From positions 1-64,000 of the forward strand of contig JBCBYV010000008.1 in NCBI GenBank assembly GCA_039815685.1: a stretch of 64,000 nt of DNA, given 5' to 3'. This DNA is from Thermohalobaculum sp039815685 (GTDB lineage Bacteria > Pseudomonadota > Alphaproteobacteria > Rhodobacterales > Rhodobacteraceae). Below the pieces are notes generated by a model. That model was given only the letters and a program-made list of their open reading frames with translations, was not told the origin of the DNA and ran no database searches. A program made the position numbers and the translations under genes. Every line of letters begins with the position of its first letter. The first letter of the stretch is position 1. Positions 25,950 to 36,084 of the stretch are shown in pieces.

Positions 25950-26477
25950 ATGACGCAGGGTGGCGATGGGTCAGTGGGTCGGCAGGGCCATTCCGATGCA
26001 TCCGTTCCTATCATGCCGGGTGTGCCCGCCGCCGCCGGGTGGCTCGGTCTCTCCGGTCTCCTTCCCTTCTTCGCGGGTGCCCTGCTGGTCGCCGTGCTGA
26101 GCGGCCCCACGCAGGAGCTCGCTATGCGGCTTCTCGCCGGTTACGGGGCGGTCATTCTCTCGTTCATGGGCGGCTGTCGCTGGGGGTTCGCGGCGGCCGG
26201 TCTCGGAGCGGCGGGCGCCCAACCACCTGGCGGGAGAGGTATCGACCCTTCGTTCGCCTATGGGGCCTCCGTCGTGCCATCGCTCTACGCATGGCTCGTT
26301 TTGATGGTGCCGGATCCTTGGCGCATGGCCCTTCTGGCACTCGGCTTCCTGGGGCTGCTGGGTGCGGACTACGCGTTGACCGCGCGCGGCGGGGCGCCTG
26401 CCTGGTGGCCTGCGCTCCGCTTGCCGCTCAGCCTTGGCGCCGCCGGAAGCCTGCTTTTCGCTGCTCTCTTTGGCTGA
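25950..26477 (+). CDS. DUF3429 membrane protein
   Basis: 175 residues with five predicted membrane segments and the family motif SFMGGCRWGFAA. It belongs to the DUF3429 proteins of alpha- and gammaproteobacteria, function unknown. The ATG at 25950 follows GGGAGGCGGAG; an in-frame GTG at 25911 lacks a site. It converges with the TraB/GumN gene, 5 bp apart. Confidence 0.85.
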   Translation: MTQGGDGSVGRQGHSDASVPIMPGVPAAAGWLGLSGLLPFFAGALLVAVLSGPTQELAMRLLAGYGAVILSFMGGCRWGFAAAGLGAAGAQPPGGRGIDPSFAYGASVVPSLYAWLVLMVPDPWRMALLALGFLGLLGADYALTARGGAPAWWPALRLPLSLGAAGSLLFAALFG

Positions 26478-26482
26478 CCAGG

Positions 26483-27532
26483 CTATTCCGCGACTGCGGT
26501 GACAGTGAAGCCCTGAGCGCGCAGGAGCGCCACGAGCCCCTCCTCTCCCGGCAGGTGGAGCGCGCCAACGGCAACAAAGCGTGCCGGAAGCGAAAGCGCC
26601 TCGGTCAGTCCCGGCATCCACGCAAGGTTCCGTTTCTCCAGGATCGCCTCGGAGAACGCATCCCCCAAAGCCTCCGAACCGAGCGGCGCGCCCTTGCGGG
26701 CCACGCCGATGATCTCGGGCGCTGCCGTCGAGAAGGCGCTGATCATGCCGGTACGGCCCTCGGCGTACTGCGCCATCATCGTGCGGCGGATGTCCTCGTC
26801 ATGGGCGGCGAGCACGAACATGTCCCGCATCAGCCCCTCTGCCTCAGCGGGACTGATTGCATCGAAAGCGCCGAGGGCGGCTTCGTAGGTCTCGAGCCCA
26901 ACGACATCGATGTCCCTTGCGCTCGCCTGCTCGCTCAAGAACCGGTCGAGCACCGGCGCCCCGGTCCGCATTTCCGAAAGCTGGCAGGCGGGTGTGCCGA
27001 GCATCGAGAAGAGGAGCCATGGTTCGAGCAGGCTGGCGATGCTCAGAGAGAGCCCTCTTGCCGCGAAGGCGTTCTCCGCGGTCGCACGTTCATCGAAACT
27101 GAGCTGTGCCGCCACTCTGGTGCCGAGCGTATCGGGTCCCGCCGCGAACCCGAAGGTCGGGTCGGCTTCGAGACGCGCTTCCATCGCAGCGACCTGTGAT
27201 TCCGTCAGCTCGACGACCAACCCCTCGGCCTTGTCGAAGGCATCGCGCACAGGGGGTGTAAGGGTCTCGATGGCTTGCGTGTCATGATAGGTGCCGAAGA
27301 GGTGGCCGACTGCGCCGTTCGGCGCCTCGACCCTCCAGAAGCGGCTGTCACCGTTCGTAACCTCAGCCGCCTTAGCTTCGAGCGCCGCCCGGTCCTCCTC
27401 GCTCATGGCAGCGATGAGGTCCCGACCCTCGCACGCCGCGATGGCCGGTCCTGCCACAAGGGCAATTGCTGCCGCCAACAGAGCCGAGGCTGCCGGACGT
27501 CGGGTTCTTCTCGGTGAAGCAAAAGACGGCAT
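26483..27532 (-). CDS. TraB/GumN-family protein
   Basis: About 349 residues with a signal peptide (SALLAAAIALVAGPAIAA) and the TraB/GumN domain. Its two conserved motifs are GHLFGTYHDTQ and FVAVGALHLPGEEGLV, thought to form the active site of this putative metalloprotease/erythromycin-esterase-like fold. The ATG at 27532 follows AGGAG by 9 nt. It is divergent from groES across a 364-bp gap. Confidence 0.86.
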   Translation of the reverse strand: MPSFASPRRTRRPAASALLAAAIALVAGPAIAACEGRDLIAAMSEEDRAALEAKAAEVTNGDSRFWRVEAPNGAVGHLFGTYHDTQAIETLTPPVRDAFDKAEGLVVELTESQVAAMEARLEADPTFGFAAGPDTLGTRVAAQLSFDERATAENAFAARGLSLSIASLLEPWLLFSMLGTPACQLSEMRTGAPVLDRFLSEQASARDIDVVGLETYEAALGAFDAISPAEAEGLMRDMFVLAAHDEDIRRTMMAQYAEGRTGMISAFSTAAPEIIGVARKGAPLGSEALGDAFSEAILEKRNLAWMPGLTEALSLPARFVAVGALHLPGEEGLVALLRAQGFTVTAVAE

Positions 27533-27798
27533 CAAAAGGTTCTCCTATGCATTCCCGTTTGGTGCGGAGGCGTGGTCCGCCTTGTCGGCTTCGCGGCTCG
27601 AAGTCCGGCTAGCAGCCGCGCCGCGACCGTCCTGCGGCCGTGCTTCACAACCCGGTAAAGATGGCAAGCGTCGGGCGCTGGCGGGGCCAAGCATGGCGCA
27701 GTCATCGCTTGTCCGCCAAATTTCATCCCGCAGATGGGAGGTTTTTGGCCTGTGGACAGTTGACAGTCGGGGGGCGCTCCCTTAGCTCGGCGTCACGT
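27533..27798. other. Intergenic region upstream of groESL
   Basis: The first part carries the start signals of the TraB/GumN gene. The rest shows no gene; it ends in the groESL promoter and CIRCE. Confidence 0.6.
27760..27787 (+). promoter_or_regulatory. Candidate groESL promoter
   Basis: TTGACA at 27760-27765 and TTAGCT at 27782-27787, 16 bp apart, place a start of transcription just before or within the CIRCE element, as expected for HrcA repression. The -10 is weak. Confidence 0.4.
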
Positions 27799-27825
27799 TT
27801 AGCACTCTCGATTTGTGAGTGCTAA
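27799..27825 (+). promoter_or_regulatory. CIRCE operator (HrcA binding site)
   Basis: TTAGCACTC-N9-GAGTGCTAA is an exact match to the CIRCE inverted repeat. HrcA bound here represses groES-groEL at normal temperature. Confidence 0.97.
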
Positions 27826-27896
27826 CAGGGCTTCCGGCAGCGTGTCGCTGTCCCGGCAGCCCTCGGTAGCAACGATATCAAACGGGGCTCAACATC

Positions 27897-28211
27897 ATGG
27901 GTTTCACTCCCCTGCACGACCGTGTGCTCGTCCGCCGCATCGAGAGCGAAGAGAAGACCAAGGGCGGTCTGATCATCCCTGACAGCGCCAAGGAGAAGCC
28001 GCAGGAAGGCGAGATCGTCGCCGTCGGCGCCGGCGCGAAGGACGATGACGGCGACCGCATCGCCCTCGACGTGAAGGCCGGTGACCGGGTGCTCTTCGGC
28101 AAGTGGTCCGGGACCGAGGTGAAGATTGACGGCGAGGATCTCCTGATCATGAAGGAGAGCGACATCCTCGGCATTGTCACCGAAGGCGCGAGCGCGAGCC
28201 AGGCGGCCTGA
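27897..28211 (+). CDS. groES: Co-chaperonin GroES
   Basis: 104-residue lid of the GroEL folding chamber. The mobile loop region EEKTKGGLIIPDSAKEKPQE and the dome and C-terminal stretch YGWSGTE-like FGKWSGTEVKIDGEDLLIM are family standard. It begins 71 bp after CIRCE and is followed by groEL after 122 bp that contain a large inverted repeat. Confidence 0.97.
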   Translation: MGFTPLHDRVLVRRIESEEKTKGGLIIPDSAKEKPQEGEIVAVGAGAKDDDGDRIALDVKAGDRVLFGKWSGTEVKIDGEDLLIMKESDILGIVTEGASASQAA

Positions 28212-28215
28212 TCCA

Positions 28216-28292
28216 GCGGTAAGGTGGGGTTCGACCCCACCACCTGAGACGAGACCGTTGAGCGACGGTGGGGTCGAACCCCACCCTACCGC
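28216..28292. repeat. REPIN-like double hairpin between groES and groEL
   Basis: Two 26-nt arms at 28216-28241 and 28267-28292 are reverse complements with one mismatch, separated by 25 nt. Each arm is itself a hairpin (GGTGGGG-TTCGA-CCCCACC). The layout matches a REPIN, that is, two REP units in opposite orientation. It occupies most of the space between the two chaperonin genes. Confidence 0.85.
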
Positions 28293-28333
28293 CGGCGGAC
28301 AACCCACCACATTCAACGACGGAGCTGACAGCA

Positions 28334-29977
<1,644 letters not shown>

Positions 29978-30004
29978 GCTCGCGATCAGCCTTCCGAGAC
30001 TACC

Positions 30005-30035
30005 GGGGTGCGGGAAACCGCGCCCCTTTCTTCTT
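30005..30035 (+). terminator. Rho-independent terminator after groEL
   Basis: GGGGTGCGG-GAAA-CCGCGCCCC (one G-T pair) is followed by TTTCTTCTT. Confidence 0.85.
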
Positions 30036-30089
30036 GCAATGCGTGTGCCGGGCCTACATTGTTGCACTGCACGCATAGGAGGTTGTGTC

Positions 30090-30719
30090 GTGATGATGTT
30101 GCGTTCGTTCGGCGTCGTTGCGCTGGTGACATTTGGTTTGGGACATGCGCCTGCCGGCGCGGTAACGTTTTCCGACCTCAGTGACTTTCTTGCGGTGACG
30201 GATACGTCGCTGGAGACCTTCGACGGCACCGCGCCTCAGCAAGATCCGTCTATCGATTTCGGACCCTTCACGATCACTGAGACCTTCAACGGTCCGGGTG
30301 AGGATATCACCGTATTCCAGCAGGGATTTAACGGCGGTCTCGTCGATTTCGCGATCAACAGCGAGGACGAGGCGGTCGCCTACCTCGACAACGGCACCTC
30401 GGTGGTGACCTTCGATGACTTCGATCCCTCGATTACGGCGTTTGGCGTCTTCTTCTCCGCCAGTGCTGCGTCGACCGTCACCGTTACGGGAACCGTGTCT
30501 ACCAGCTTCGCCGTGATCGCGAACACCCCGACCTTCTTCGGCGTGACCGAGGCGTCGGGTATCACGAGCCTCTCGTTCGATGTAAGCGGCGGGCCGTTCG
30601 TCGGTATCGATGACGTCCGTACCGGTTCAATCGACACTGCGGCAATTCCTCTACCCGGCGCGCTCGGCCTGCTCCTTCTTGGCCTTGGCGCCTTCGGAGT
30701 TCTCCGCCGCGCTTCGTGA
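30090..30719 (+). CDS. Secreted VPLPA-CTERM-type protein
   Basis: About 209 residues: signal peptide (LRSFGVVALVTFGLGHAPAGA), an Asp/Thr-rich beta-sandwich-like body (DFAINSEDEAVAYLDNGTS) and a C-terminal sorting signal. The tail reads IPLPGALGLLLLGLGAFG followed by VLRRAS: a PLP motif, a hydrophobic segment and a basic end, as in PEP-CTERM/VPLPA-CTERM proteins processed by an exosortase. Its body is unrelated to known enzymes. GTG at 30090 is 8 nt after AGGAGG; ATG at 30093 is the alternative. TGCACTGCA lies at 30063-30071. Confidence 0.8.
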   Translation: MMMLRSFGVVALVTFGLGHAPAGAVTFSDLSDFLAVTDTSLETFDGTAPQQDPSIDFGPFTITETFNGPGEDITVFQQGFNGGLVDFAINSEDEAVAYLDNGTSVVTFDDFDPSITAFGVFFSASAASTVTVTGTVSTSFAVIANTPTFFGVTEASGITSLSFDVSGGPFVGIDDVRTGSIDTAAIPLPGALGLLLLGLGAFGVLRRAS

Positions 30720-30864
30720 TGGGCCTCATGAAGGGGCCCGAGACACCAGCTCAGCAAGCCGTCACCGACGTCCAGCAGTGGCATAGTCGCACGACTGCGT
30801 GAAACGGGCTGCACGGCTGGCGAAGCTGACATACTCTGGCAGGATCATTCGGAGGACCTGCCAG

Positions 30865-31497
30865 ATGCGCCAGATTGTTGCCCCCGCCGCCGCACTCGCC
30901 CTGATGCTCGCTGCCCCGCTGGCGGTGGCTCAGCAAGCCGAGCCGGAAACCGACGCGCCCGCCGCTGTGCCGGAAGCGGAGGCGCCTGCTGTCGATGGGG
31001 ATGGCGCAGCGCCTGAAGCTGACGCCGAGGCTTTTTCTGGCATGACGCTGGATACGATTGGAGAGATCGTCCGCCGTCTCGACGAGGAGGCGCAGGGATC
31101 GCCCGACGGGCATATGCTGCAATTCACAATCCGCGAGACGGTGCTGCTCTTCGTCTCGGACCCGATCCACAACCGCATGCGTCTGATGACCCCGATCCGG
31201 CAGGCGGAGGGCCTGACGCAAGAGGAACTCATCCGCCTCTCGCAGGCCAATTTCGACAGCGCGCTCGATGCCCGCTACGCCATCGCTCGCGGCACGCTCT
31301 GGTCGGTGTTCATCCACCCGCTCCGCGAGCTTAAGGAGCCACAGTTCATCGCCGCGATCGGTCAGGTCGTGAATGCCGCCACGAGCTATGGGACGAGCTA
31401 CTCCTCGGGTCTCCTCAGCTTCGGTGGGGGCGACTCGAATGCGCTCCGTCAGCGCGAACTCATCGACGAGCTGCTACAGCAGGGTCAGCCGATCTGA
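30865..31497 (+). CDS. Secreted hypothetical protein
   Basis: About 210 residues with a signal peptide ending AVAQ. An Ala/Glu/Pro linker (residues 24-52) is followed by a conserved-looking domain: TLDTIGEIVRRLDEEAQ, LQFTIRETVLLFVSDPIHNRM and SALDARYAIARGTLWSVFIHPL. I recognise the style of periplasmic proteins of unknown function common in Rhodobacterales but can name no family. The ATG at 30865 follows GGAGG by 9 nt. Confidence 0.72.
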   Translation: MRQIVAPAAALALMLAAPLAVAQQAEPETDAPAAVPEAEAPAVDGDGAAPEADAEAFSGMTLDTIGEIVRRLDEEAQGSPDGHMLQFTIRETVLLFVSDPIHNRMRLMTPIRQAEGLTQEELIRLSQANFDSALDARYAIARGTLWSVFIHPLRELKEPQFIAAIGQVVNAATSYGTSYSSGLLSFGGGDSNALRQRELIDELLQQGQPI

Positions 31498-31542
31498 CGT
31501 CACCGCTTGGCTTCGCGGGCCGAACGAGACAGAAGGCCTGAA

Positions 31543-32031
31543 ATGGCCGAGAACCCGACGATCCGCCGCGCTGAGGCTCGAGACGCCGAGGCCGTTGCCG
31601 CCCTCGCCAACATGCTCGCCGTCGCTGTCGAGGATCATCCCCCGGGCGTCGGTGTCATGACCTCGGAGATCGTGCGGCGAGACCTTATCGATGCGCCGGG
31701 CCTCACGCTGCTCGTGGCCGAACGATCAGACGATATCGTCGGCTACGCGCTCCTGACGGCTGCTTACGAGACTTCCTACGCTGCCCGAGGCGTCCATCTC
31801 GTCGATCTCGCCGTGGCCGAGAACGCGCGCCGTTCCGGCGTCGGCCGCGCGCTGATGCGGGCGGCCGCGCATGAGGCGGTTGCGACAGGCGGGTGTTATG
31901 TCAGCTGGGTCGTCGCGCAGAAGAACCGGGCTGGGCAGGCGTTCTACAACCGCATCGGCGGGGTCTGCGACCCGGTGGAAGCCCGCGCCATCTTCGGCCC
32001 CCCCTTCGATGCGTTGTTAGATCAAGACTGA
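31543..32031 (+). CDS. GNAT-family N-acetyltransferase
   Basis: 162 residues. The acetyl-CoA loop is ENARRSGVGRALMRA, preceded by VHLVDLAVAE and followed by VVAQKNRAGQAFYNRIG, the common GNAT layout. The acceptor is unknown. AGAAGG precedes the ATG at 31543. Confidence 0.87.
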   Translation: MAENPTIRRAEARDAEAVAALANMLAVAVEDHPPGVGVMTSEIVRRDLIDAPGLTLLVAERSDDIVGYALLTAAYETSYAARGVHLVDLAVAENARRSGVGRALMRAAAHEAVATGGCYVSWVVAQKNRAGQAFYNRIGGVCDPVEARAIFGPPFDALLDQD

Positions 32032-32144
32032 CGCACCGGCTCAGCGCCCGCAGGCGGCAGGCTGGCGGGTGGGCGCCGCCGCGCGAGCGTAGGCGAGGCG
32101 CGGCGTTGCGGGCACGCGTCGGCTTGCTGCCCCGGCCACCTGGA

Positions 32145-33806
32145 TCACTCCGCCGCCATCGCGACCTGGCTGCAGAAGCAGGACGCTTTCACGGGCACCT
32201 CCGCCCGGGCGGCGGCGAGGTCCAGGCGGGGTTTGATATGCGCGGCTTCCACCGTCTCACCGCGGCGGATCAGGCACTCATGGAGCCCTTTCAGCGACCA
32301 CACATTCTCCGGATGGACGCAAGTCCGGCTGAGCGTGCTGTCGAGCCCGAGATCTGCGCGATAGACCGCCTCCGCCTCCTCGTAGTGCCCCTGCTCCATC
32401 AGCAGCGCGCCGAGCGCATGGCGCGTCGGCTGCATCCACCCCCAAGGCTCGTCATAGGGGAGTTCGTCGTCTAGCCTGACCGATCGTCGAAGATGCGCGA
32501 AGGCCGCCTCGAAATCGCCCTTCCGGTACTCGAGCTCGCCCTCCAGCATCGCATGCGCGATCTTGAGAAGGTCCGTCACTTTATTGTTGTGGACGCGCCG
32601 ATGCTTCTTCTGCGCGGCCTTCGCCTCCAGAAACGCCTCCCGCGCGGCCTCCGCCTCCTCGACCCGGCCGAGCGCGGAATAGGCCACGGCCTTGGCGTAG
32701 CGCATCATCGAAACCGTGGAGCAGTAGAGCGCCTTATCCTCCGGCTCCTCCTGCGCGATGATCTCCGCCCATTTGCCGAAGCGCACGAGCACGTGCTGCT
32801 TCATTGAAAAGTAGCCTTCGATGAAGTCCCCCATGGGCGGGCTTTCGATACGCAGCACCTCCTCCGGCACCGTGTCGATCAGCTCCTGCGCAGCCCTGAT
32901 GGCTGGTGTGAACTGACCGAGGAACATGGCGCCATAGATCACGAAGTGATGGTTATGCGTCCGGTAGAGCGCATAGACATTGAGCGGCCCCCGAGCCTCC
33001 AGGAACTTCCGGTCCGCCACCTGCGCCTGTTGGTTCCAGTGCAGAACGTTGTGGTAGTGCCCGCAGAGCACGTCGATATGCGTCGGCATGTGGATGAGAT
33101 GGCCGAGATCCGGTGCGATCTGACGCAAGCGGTCCCCGGTTCTCAGCGCACGCTCGGGAAAGGGCGACATCTCCATGAGATGGACATGGAGGTGCAGGAG
33201 GCCGGGATGTTTCCAGGCCCCGGGATCCGTCGCGAAGGCCTCGTCGAGCACTGCCATCGCCTCCTCGGTCCCCGCGTCCTCGGCAACGCCGCCGGTCGTG
33301 AGATCCCACATTTTCCACGGCGTCTCGTTCATGATCGCCTCGACGAAGACCGTGCGAACCTCCCGGTCCGAACGGTTGGCCTCGAAGACCGCGCGCATTG
33401 CGACGGTGAACGCCTTGTCCCAAGGGCTCATGTCCTCCAGAGGCTCGCGGTCCTGATAGCGCGTCGCCAGCGCATGGATCAGCGCCTGTTCGACTGGGCT
33501 CGCCCCGGCCGCACGCGTCATCGCTTCCTGCATGGCGTCGTAGGCGGCGCCGAGGGCCGTGGCCTTCCCCTTCGGATCGTAGAGGTGCCAGGGCAGGTTG
33601 TAGTTCGGACCCGCAGCATAGGAGATGCCCCACCATGCCATGGCGCAGGTGGAATCCGCCTTCGTCGCCTCCGTGAAGCAGGTGATCGCTTCTTCGTGCG
33701 AGTAGCCATAGAGCCAGTTCAACCCGCGATCGAACCAGACCTGCGCCTCGGCGTTCGCGGTGGTCACCTTGCGGGAAAAGGGACCGACGTCAAAGGGATA
33801 GTCCAT
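32145..33806 (-). CDS. Tetratricopeptide repeat protein, His-rich core
   Basis: About 553 residues with helical repeats of TPR type at both ends: QVWFDRGLNWLYGYSHEEAI near the N-terminus and QPTRHALGALLMEQGHYEEA near the C-terminus. The centre is unusually rich in His: HPGLLHLHVHLMEMSP, then GHLIHMPTHIDVLCGHYHNV and YRTHNHHFVIYG. These clusters are spaced like metal-binding motifs. I recognise the family as conserved in bacteria, but its function is unknown. The ATG at 33806 follows GGAGGG by 7 nt, better than an ATG at 33845. It stands alone. Confidence 0.8.
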   Translation of the reverse strand: MDYPFDVGPFSRKVTTANAEAQVWFDRGLNWLYGYSHEEAITCFTEATKADSTCAMAWWGISYAAGPNYNLPWHLYDPKGKATALGAAYDAMQEAMTRAAGASPVEQALIHALATRYQDREPLEDMSPWDKAFTVAMRAVFEANRSDREVRTVFVEAIMNETPWKMWDLTTGGVAEDAGTEEAMAVLDEAFATDPGAWKHPGLLHLHVHLMEMSPFPERALRTGDRLRQIAPDLGHLIHMPTHIDVLCGHYHNVLHWNQQAQVADRKFLEARGPLNVYALYRTHNHHFVIYGAMFLGQFTPAIRAAQELIDTVPEEVLRIESPPMGDFIEGYFSMKQHVLVRFGKWAEIIAQEEPEDKALYCSTVSMMRYAKAVAYSALGRVEEAEAAREAFLEAKAAQKKHRRVHNNKVTDLLKIAHAMLEGELEYRKGDFEAAFAHLRRSVRLDDELPYDEPWGWMQPTRHALGALLMEQGHYEEAEAVYRADLGLDSTLSRTCVHPENVWSLKGLHECLIRRGETVEAAHIKPRLDLAAARAEVPVKASCFCSQVAMAAE

Positions 33807-34000
33807 ACGCACACCCTCCATGCCGTACCGTGCGAAGTCTATCATCCGACCCTGGATGATCGCGCGTCAATTGCGCGACAATCCGGCAGACGCGCTATAG
33901 GGGGCCTTGCCAAGACTCAGGCACTTGCCTCAGTCTTGTGATCACAAAGCAGAGGGCGCGGGCCCTGTGCTGGCATTCGCACCCGATCAGGACCCGACCG

Positions 34001-35389
34001 ATGGCCGACGATATGCTCACGAATGCGCAGACGCGCGACCTCGAGGCGCTGCTGCACCCCTACACCAACGCGGTCCAGCATCGCAAAGTCGGCGCCCACC
34101 TCATCGAGGGCGGTGCGGGCGTGCATGTGTGGGACGATCAGGGCCGCCGGTTCATCGAGGGGATGGCGGGCCTCTGGTGCTGTGGCCTCGGCTTCGGGGA
34201 CGAGGAGTTGGTCGAAGCGGCGCAGGAGCAACTCGCGCGGCTTCCATACTACCACCTCTTCGGCGGGCGCACGCATGAGCCCGCAATCGAGCTTGCCGAG
34301 AAGATCAAGGACCTCTTCCCCGTGCCGATGGCGCGCGTCTTCTACTGCTCGTCCGGGTCGGAGGCGAACGACACGCAGGTCAAGCTCCTCTGGTACATGA
34401 ACAATGCCCTCGGCCGGCCGGAGAAGAAGAAGATCATCAGCCGCAAGAAGGGCTATCACGGCGTGACGCTCGTCAGCGCCTCGATGACCGGCCTGCCGGT
34501 GAACCACGGCAGCTTCAACCTGCCCTTCGATTTCATCAAGCACACCACCACGCCGCACTATTGGCGCGAGGCCCAGGACGGTGAGACGGAAGCGTCGTTC
34601 GTGCAGCGCCTCGCCGCCGATCTCGACGCGATGATCGAGGCCGAGGGTCCGGAGACGGTCGCGGGCTTCATCTCGGAGCCGGTGATGGGCGCCGGCGGCG
34701 TGATCGTGCCGCCCGAGGGGTACTTTGAGGCGGTGGGCCAGGTCCTCGTCAAGCATGACGTCATGTGGATCGATGACGAGGTGATCTGCGGCTTCGGGCG
34801 GACCGGCAGCTGGTTCGGCGCCGAGACCTTCGGCATGCAGCCGACAAGCGTCAGCCTCGCGAAGCAGCTCACCGGCGGATACGTCCCGCTCTCGGCGGTC
34901 GCTATGAACGCGGAGATGACTGAGGCGATCGAGGCGGAAAGCGCGAAGCATCCGAGCCTTGGCCACGGCTTCACCTATGGCGGCCACCCGCTCGGCTGCG
35001 CGGTTGGCGTGAAGACCCTCGAGATCTACCAGAAGCGCGATATCCTAGGTCATGTCCGGCGCATCGCCCCGGCCTTCCAGGCGCATATCCGGCGCTATGC
35101 GGATCATCCGCTGGTTGGGGAGGCGCGCGGTGTCGGGCTCCTCGGCGCGCTCGAGCTCTGCCCGAACAAGGCAACGAAGGCGACGTTCCCGACGCCGGGC
35201 AAGGTCGGCAAGTATATGGCCGACGAGCTTTTGAAGCACGGGGTCATCCTGCGCGCCATCGGCGATACGGTTGCGTTCTGCCCGCCCATGGTGATCAGCG
35301 AGGACGAGATCGAGCAGCTCTTTGCCCCGATCGAGACGGCGCTCGATGCCACCCACGCCTGGGCCACCGCCGAAGGTCTGATGGGCTGA
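34001..35389 (+). CDS. Class-III aminotransferase (omega-transaminase type)
   Basis: PLP-dependent aminotransferase of 462 residues. Motifs are FYCSSGSEANDTQVKLLW, RKKGYHGVTL, EPVMGAGGVIVPP, WIDDEVICGFGRTG and the PLP-lysine region SVSLAKQLTGGYVPLSA (Lys about 288). The sequence type is that of beta-alanine/pyruvate- or diamine-type omega-transaminases; the substrate cannot be fixed. The ATG at 34001 starts MADDMLTN. Confidence 0.88.
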   Translation: MADDMLTNAQTRDLEALLHPYTNAVQHRKVGAHLIEGGAGVHVWDDQGRRFIEGMAGLWCCGLGFGDEELVEAAQEQLARLPYYHLFGGRTHEPAIELAEKIKDLFPVPMARVFYCSSGSEANDTQVKLLWYMNNALGRPEKKKIISRKKGYHGVTLVSASMTGLPVNHGSFNLPFDFIKHTTTPHYWREAQDGETEASFVQRLAADLDAMIEAEGPETVAGFISEPVMGAGGVIVPPEGYFEAVGQVLVKHDVMWIDDEVICGFGRTGSWFGAETFGMQPTSVSLAKQLTGGYVPLSAVAMNAEMTEAIEAESAKHPSLGHGFTYGGHPLGCAVGVKTLEIYQKRDILGHVRRIAPAFQAHIRRYADHPLVGEARGVGLLGALELCPNKATKATFPTPGKVGKYMADELLKHGVILRAIGDTVAFCPPMVISEDEIEQLFAPIETALDATHAWATAEGLMG

Positions 35390-35624
35390 GATCGGCCGGA
35401 TCGGGGGCCGCTGTCGACCGATCCGGGAACAGATTCCGCTGCAAGTTGTGGCGATTCGGTGGCGCTCGCGGAACGCGATGCGAGCGCCGCTCAAAGTGTT
35501 CCACTTTAAGGCATTGTTTATCATAAATATTTTGTTGATCGAGGGAACCGGCTCAGGACGGTGCATCAGGCCTTGATCCGGCCACCTCGCTCTCCCAAAA
35601 CTACAGTGGGAGCGGGAGGCGTAA
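35390..35624. other. Intergenic, AT-rich stretch
   Basis: A GC-rich half is followed by an AT-rich patch near 35515-35540 (TTTATCATAAATATTTTG), probably promoter sequence for the next gene. No further signal seen. Confidence 0.4.
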
Positions 35625-35978
35625 ATGTCGGTAGCTAGAACGATCTGTGAGGTCGTGGCAGCAGCGGTTTTCTGCGTTTGTGTGAATATGCTGCTTGGTC
35701 ACATTCCACCCTTTCCAGGGCTTGATGTTGCAACGGCTAAGCTGGGCGTCGCGGTATCCGCGCTCGTTACCGCAGCTGCGATTTTCAGCCGTCTGAGTTC
35801 TGTGCGCGTGCAGCACTTTGCCCTCGCCGTAGGGCTTGTCGGTGCCGTGCTCTCGATCGACATGCTGATCGGTGAAGAGCACACCGAAAACGCAGACAAC
35901 GGTGTGACGACCGAGCAGATACTCGAGCGCTGGGTGCCGGCACCTCATCGTTGTGTAGGCGAGCGCTGCATCGGCTGA
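35625..35978 (+). CDS. Small membrane protein, unknown
   Basis: 117 residues with three hydrophobic segments (about 5-25, 37-55 and 64-82) and a soluble tail ending with two Cys (HRCVGERC). GGGAGG precedes the ATG by 5 nt and its codon use fits the region. I recognise no family. It stands alone between an aminotransferase and a substrate-binding protein gene. Confidence 0.6.
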   Translation: MSVARTICEVVAAAVFCVCVNMLLGHIPPFPGLDVATAKLGVAVSALVTAAAIFSRLSSVRVQHFALAVGLVGAVLSIDMLIGEEHTENADNGVTTEQILERWVPAPHRCVGERCIG

Positions 35979-36084
35979 TTGGGCCGCGCGACCGGTAATC
36001 ACCACTTCGCTCACACATTCGGGTTGCCCTTTTCCCGCCCGGTTGAAAACCTGCCTCCCGAGTTTCCATGACGGAGGATCGAGG

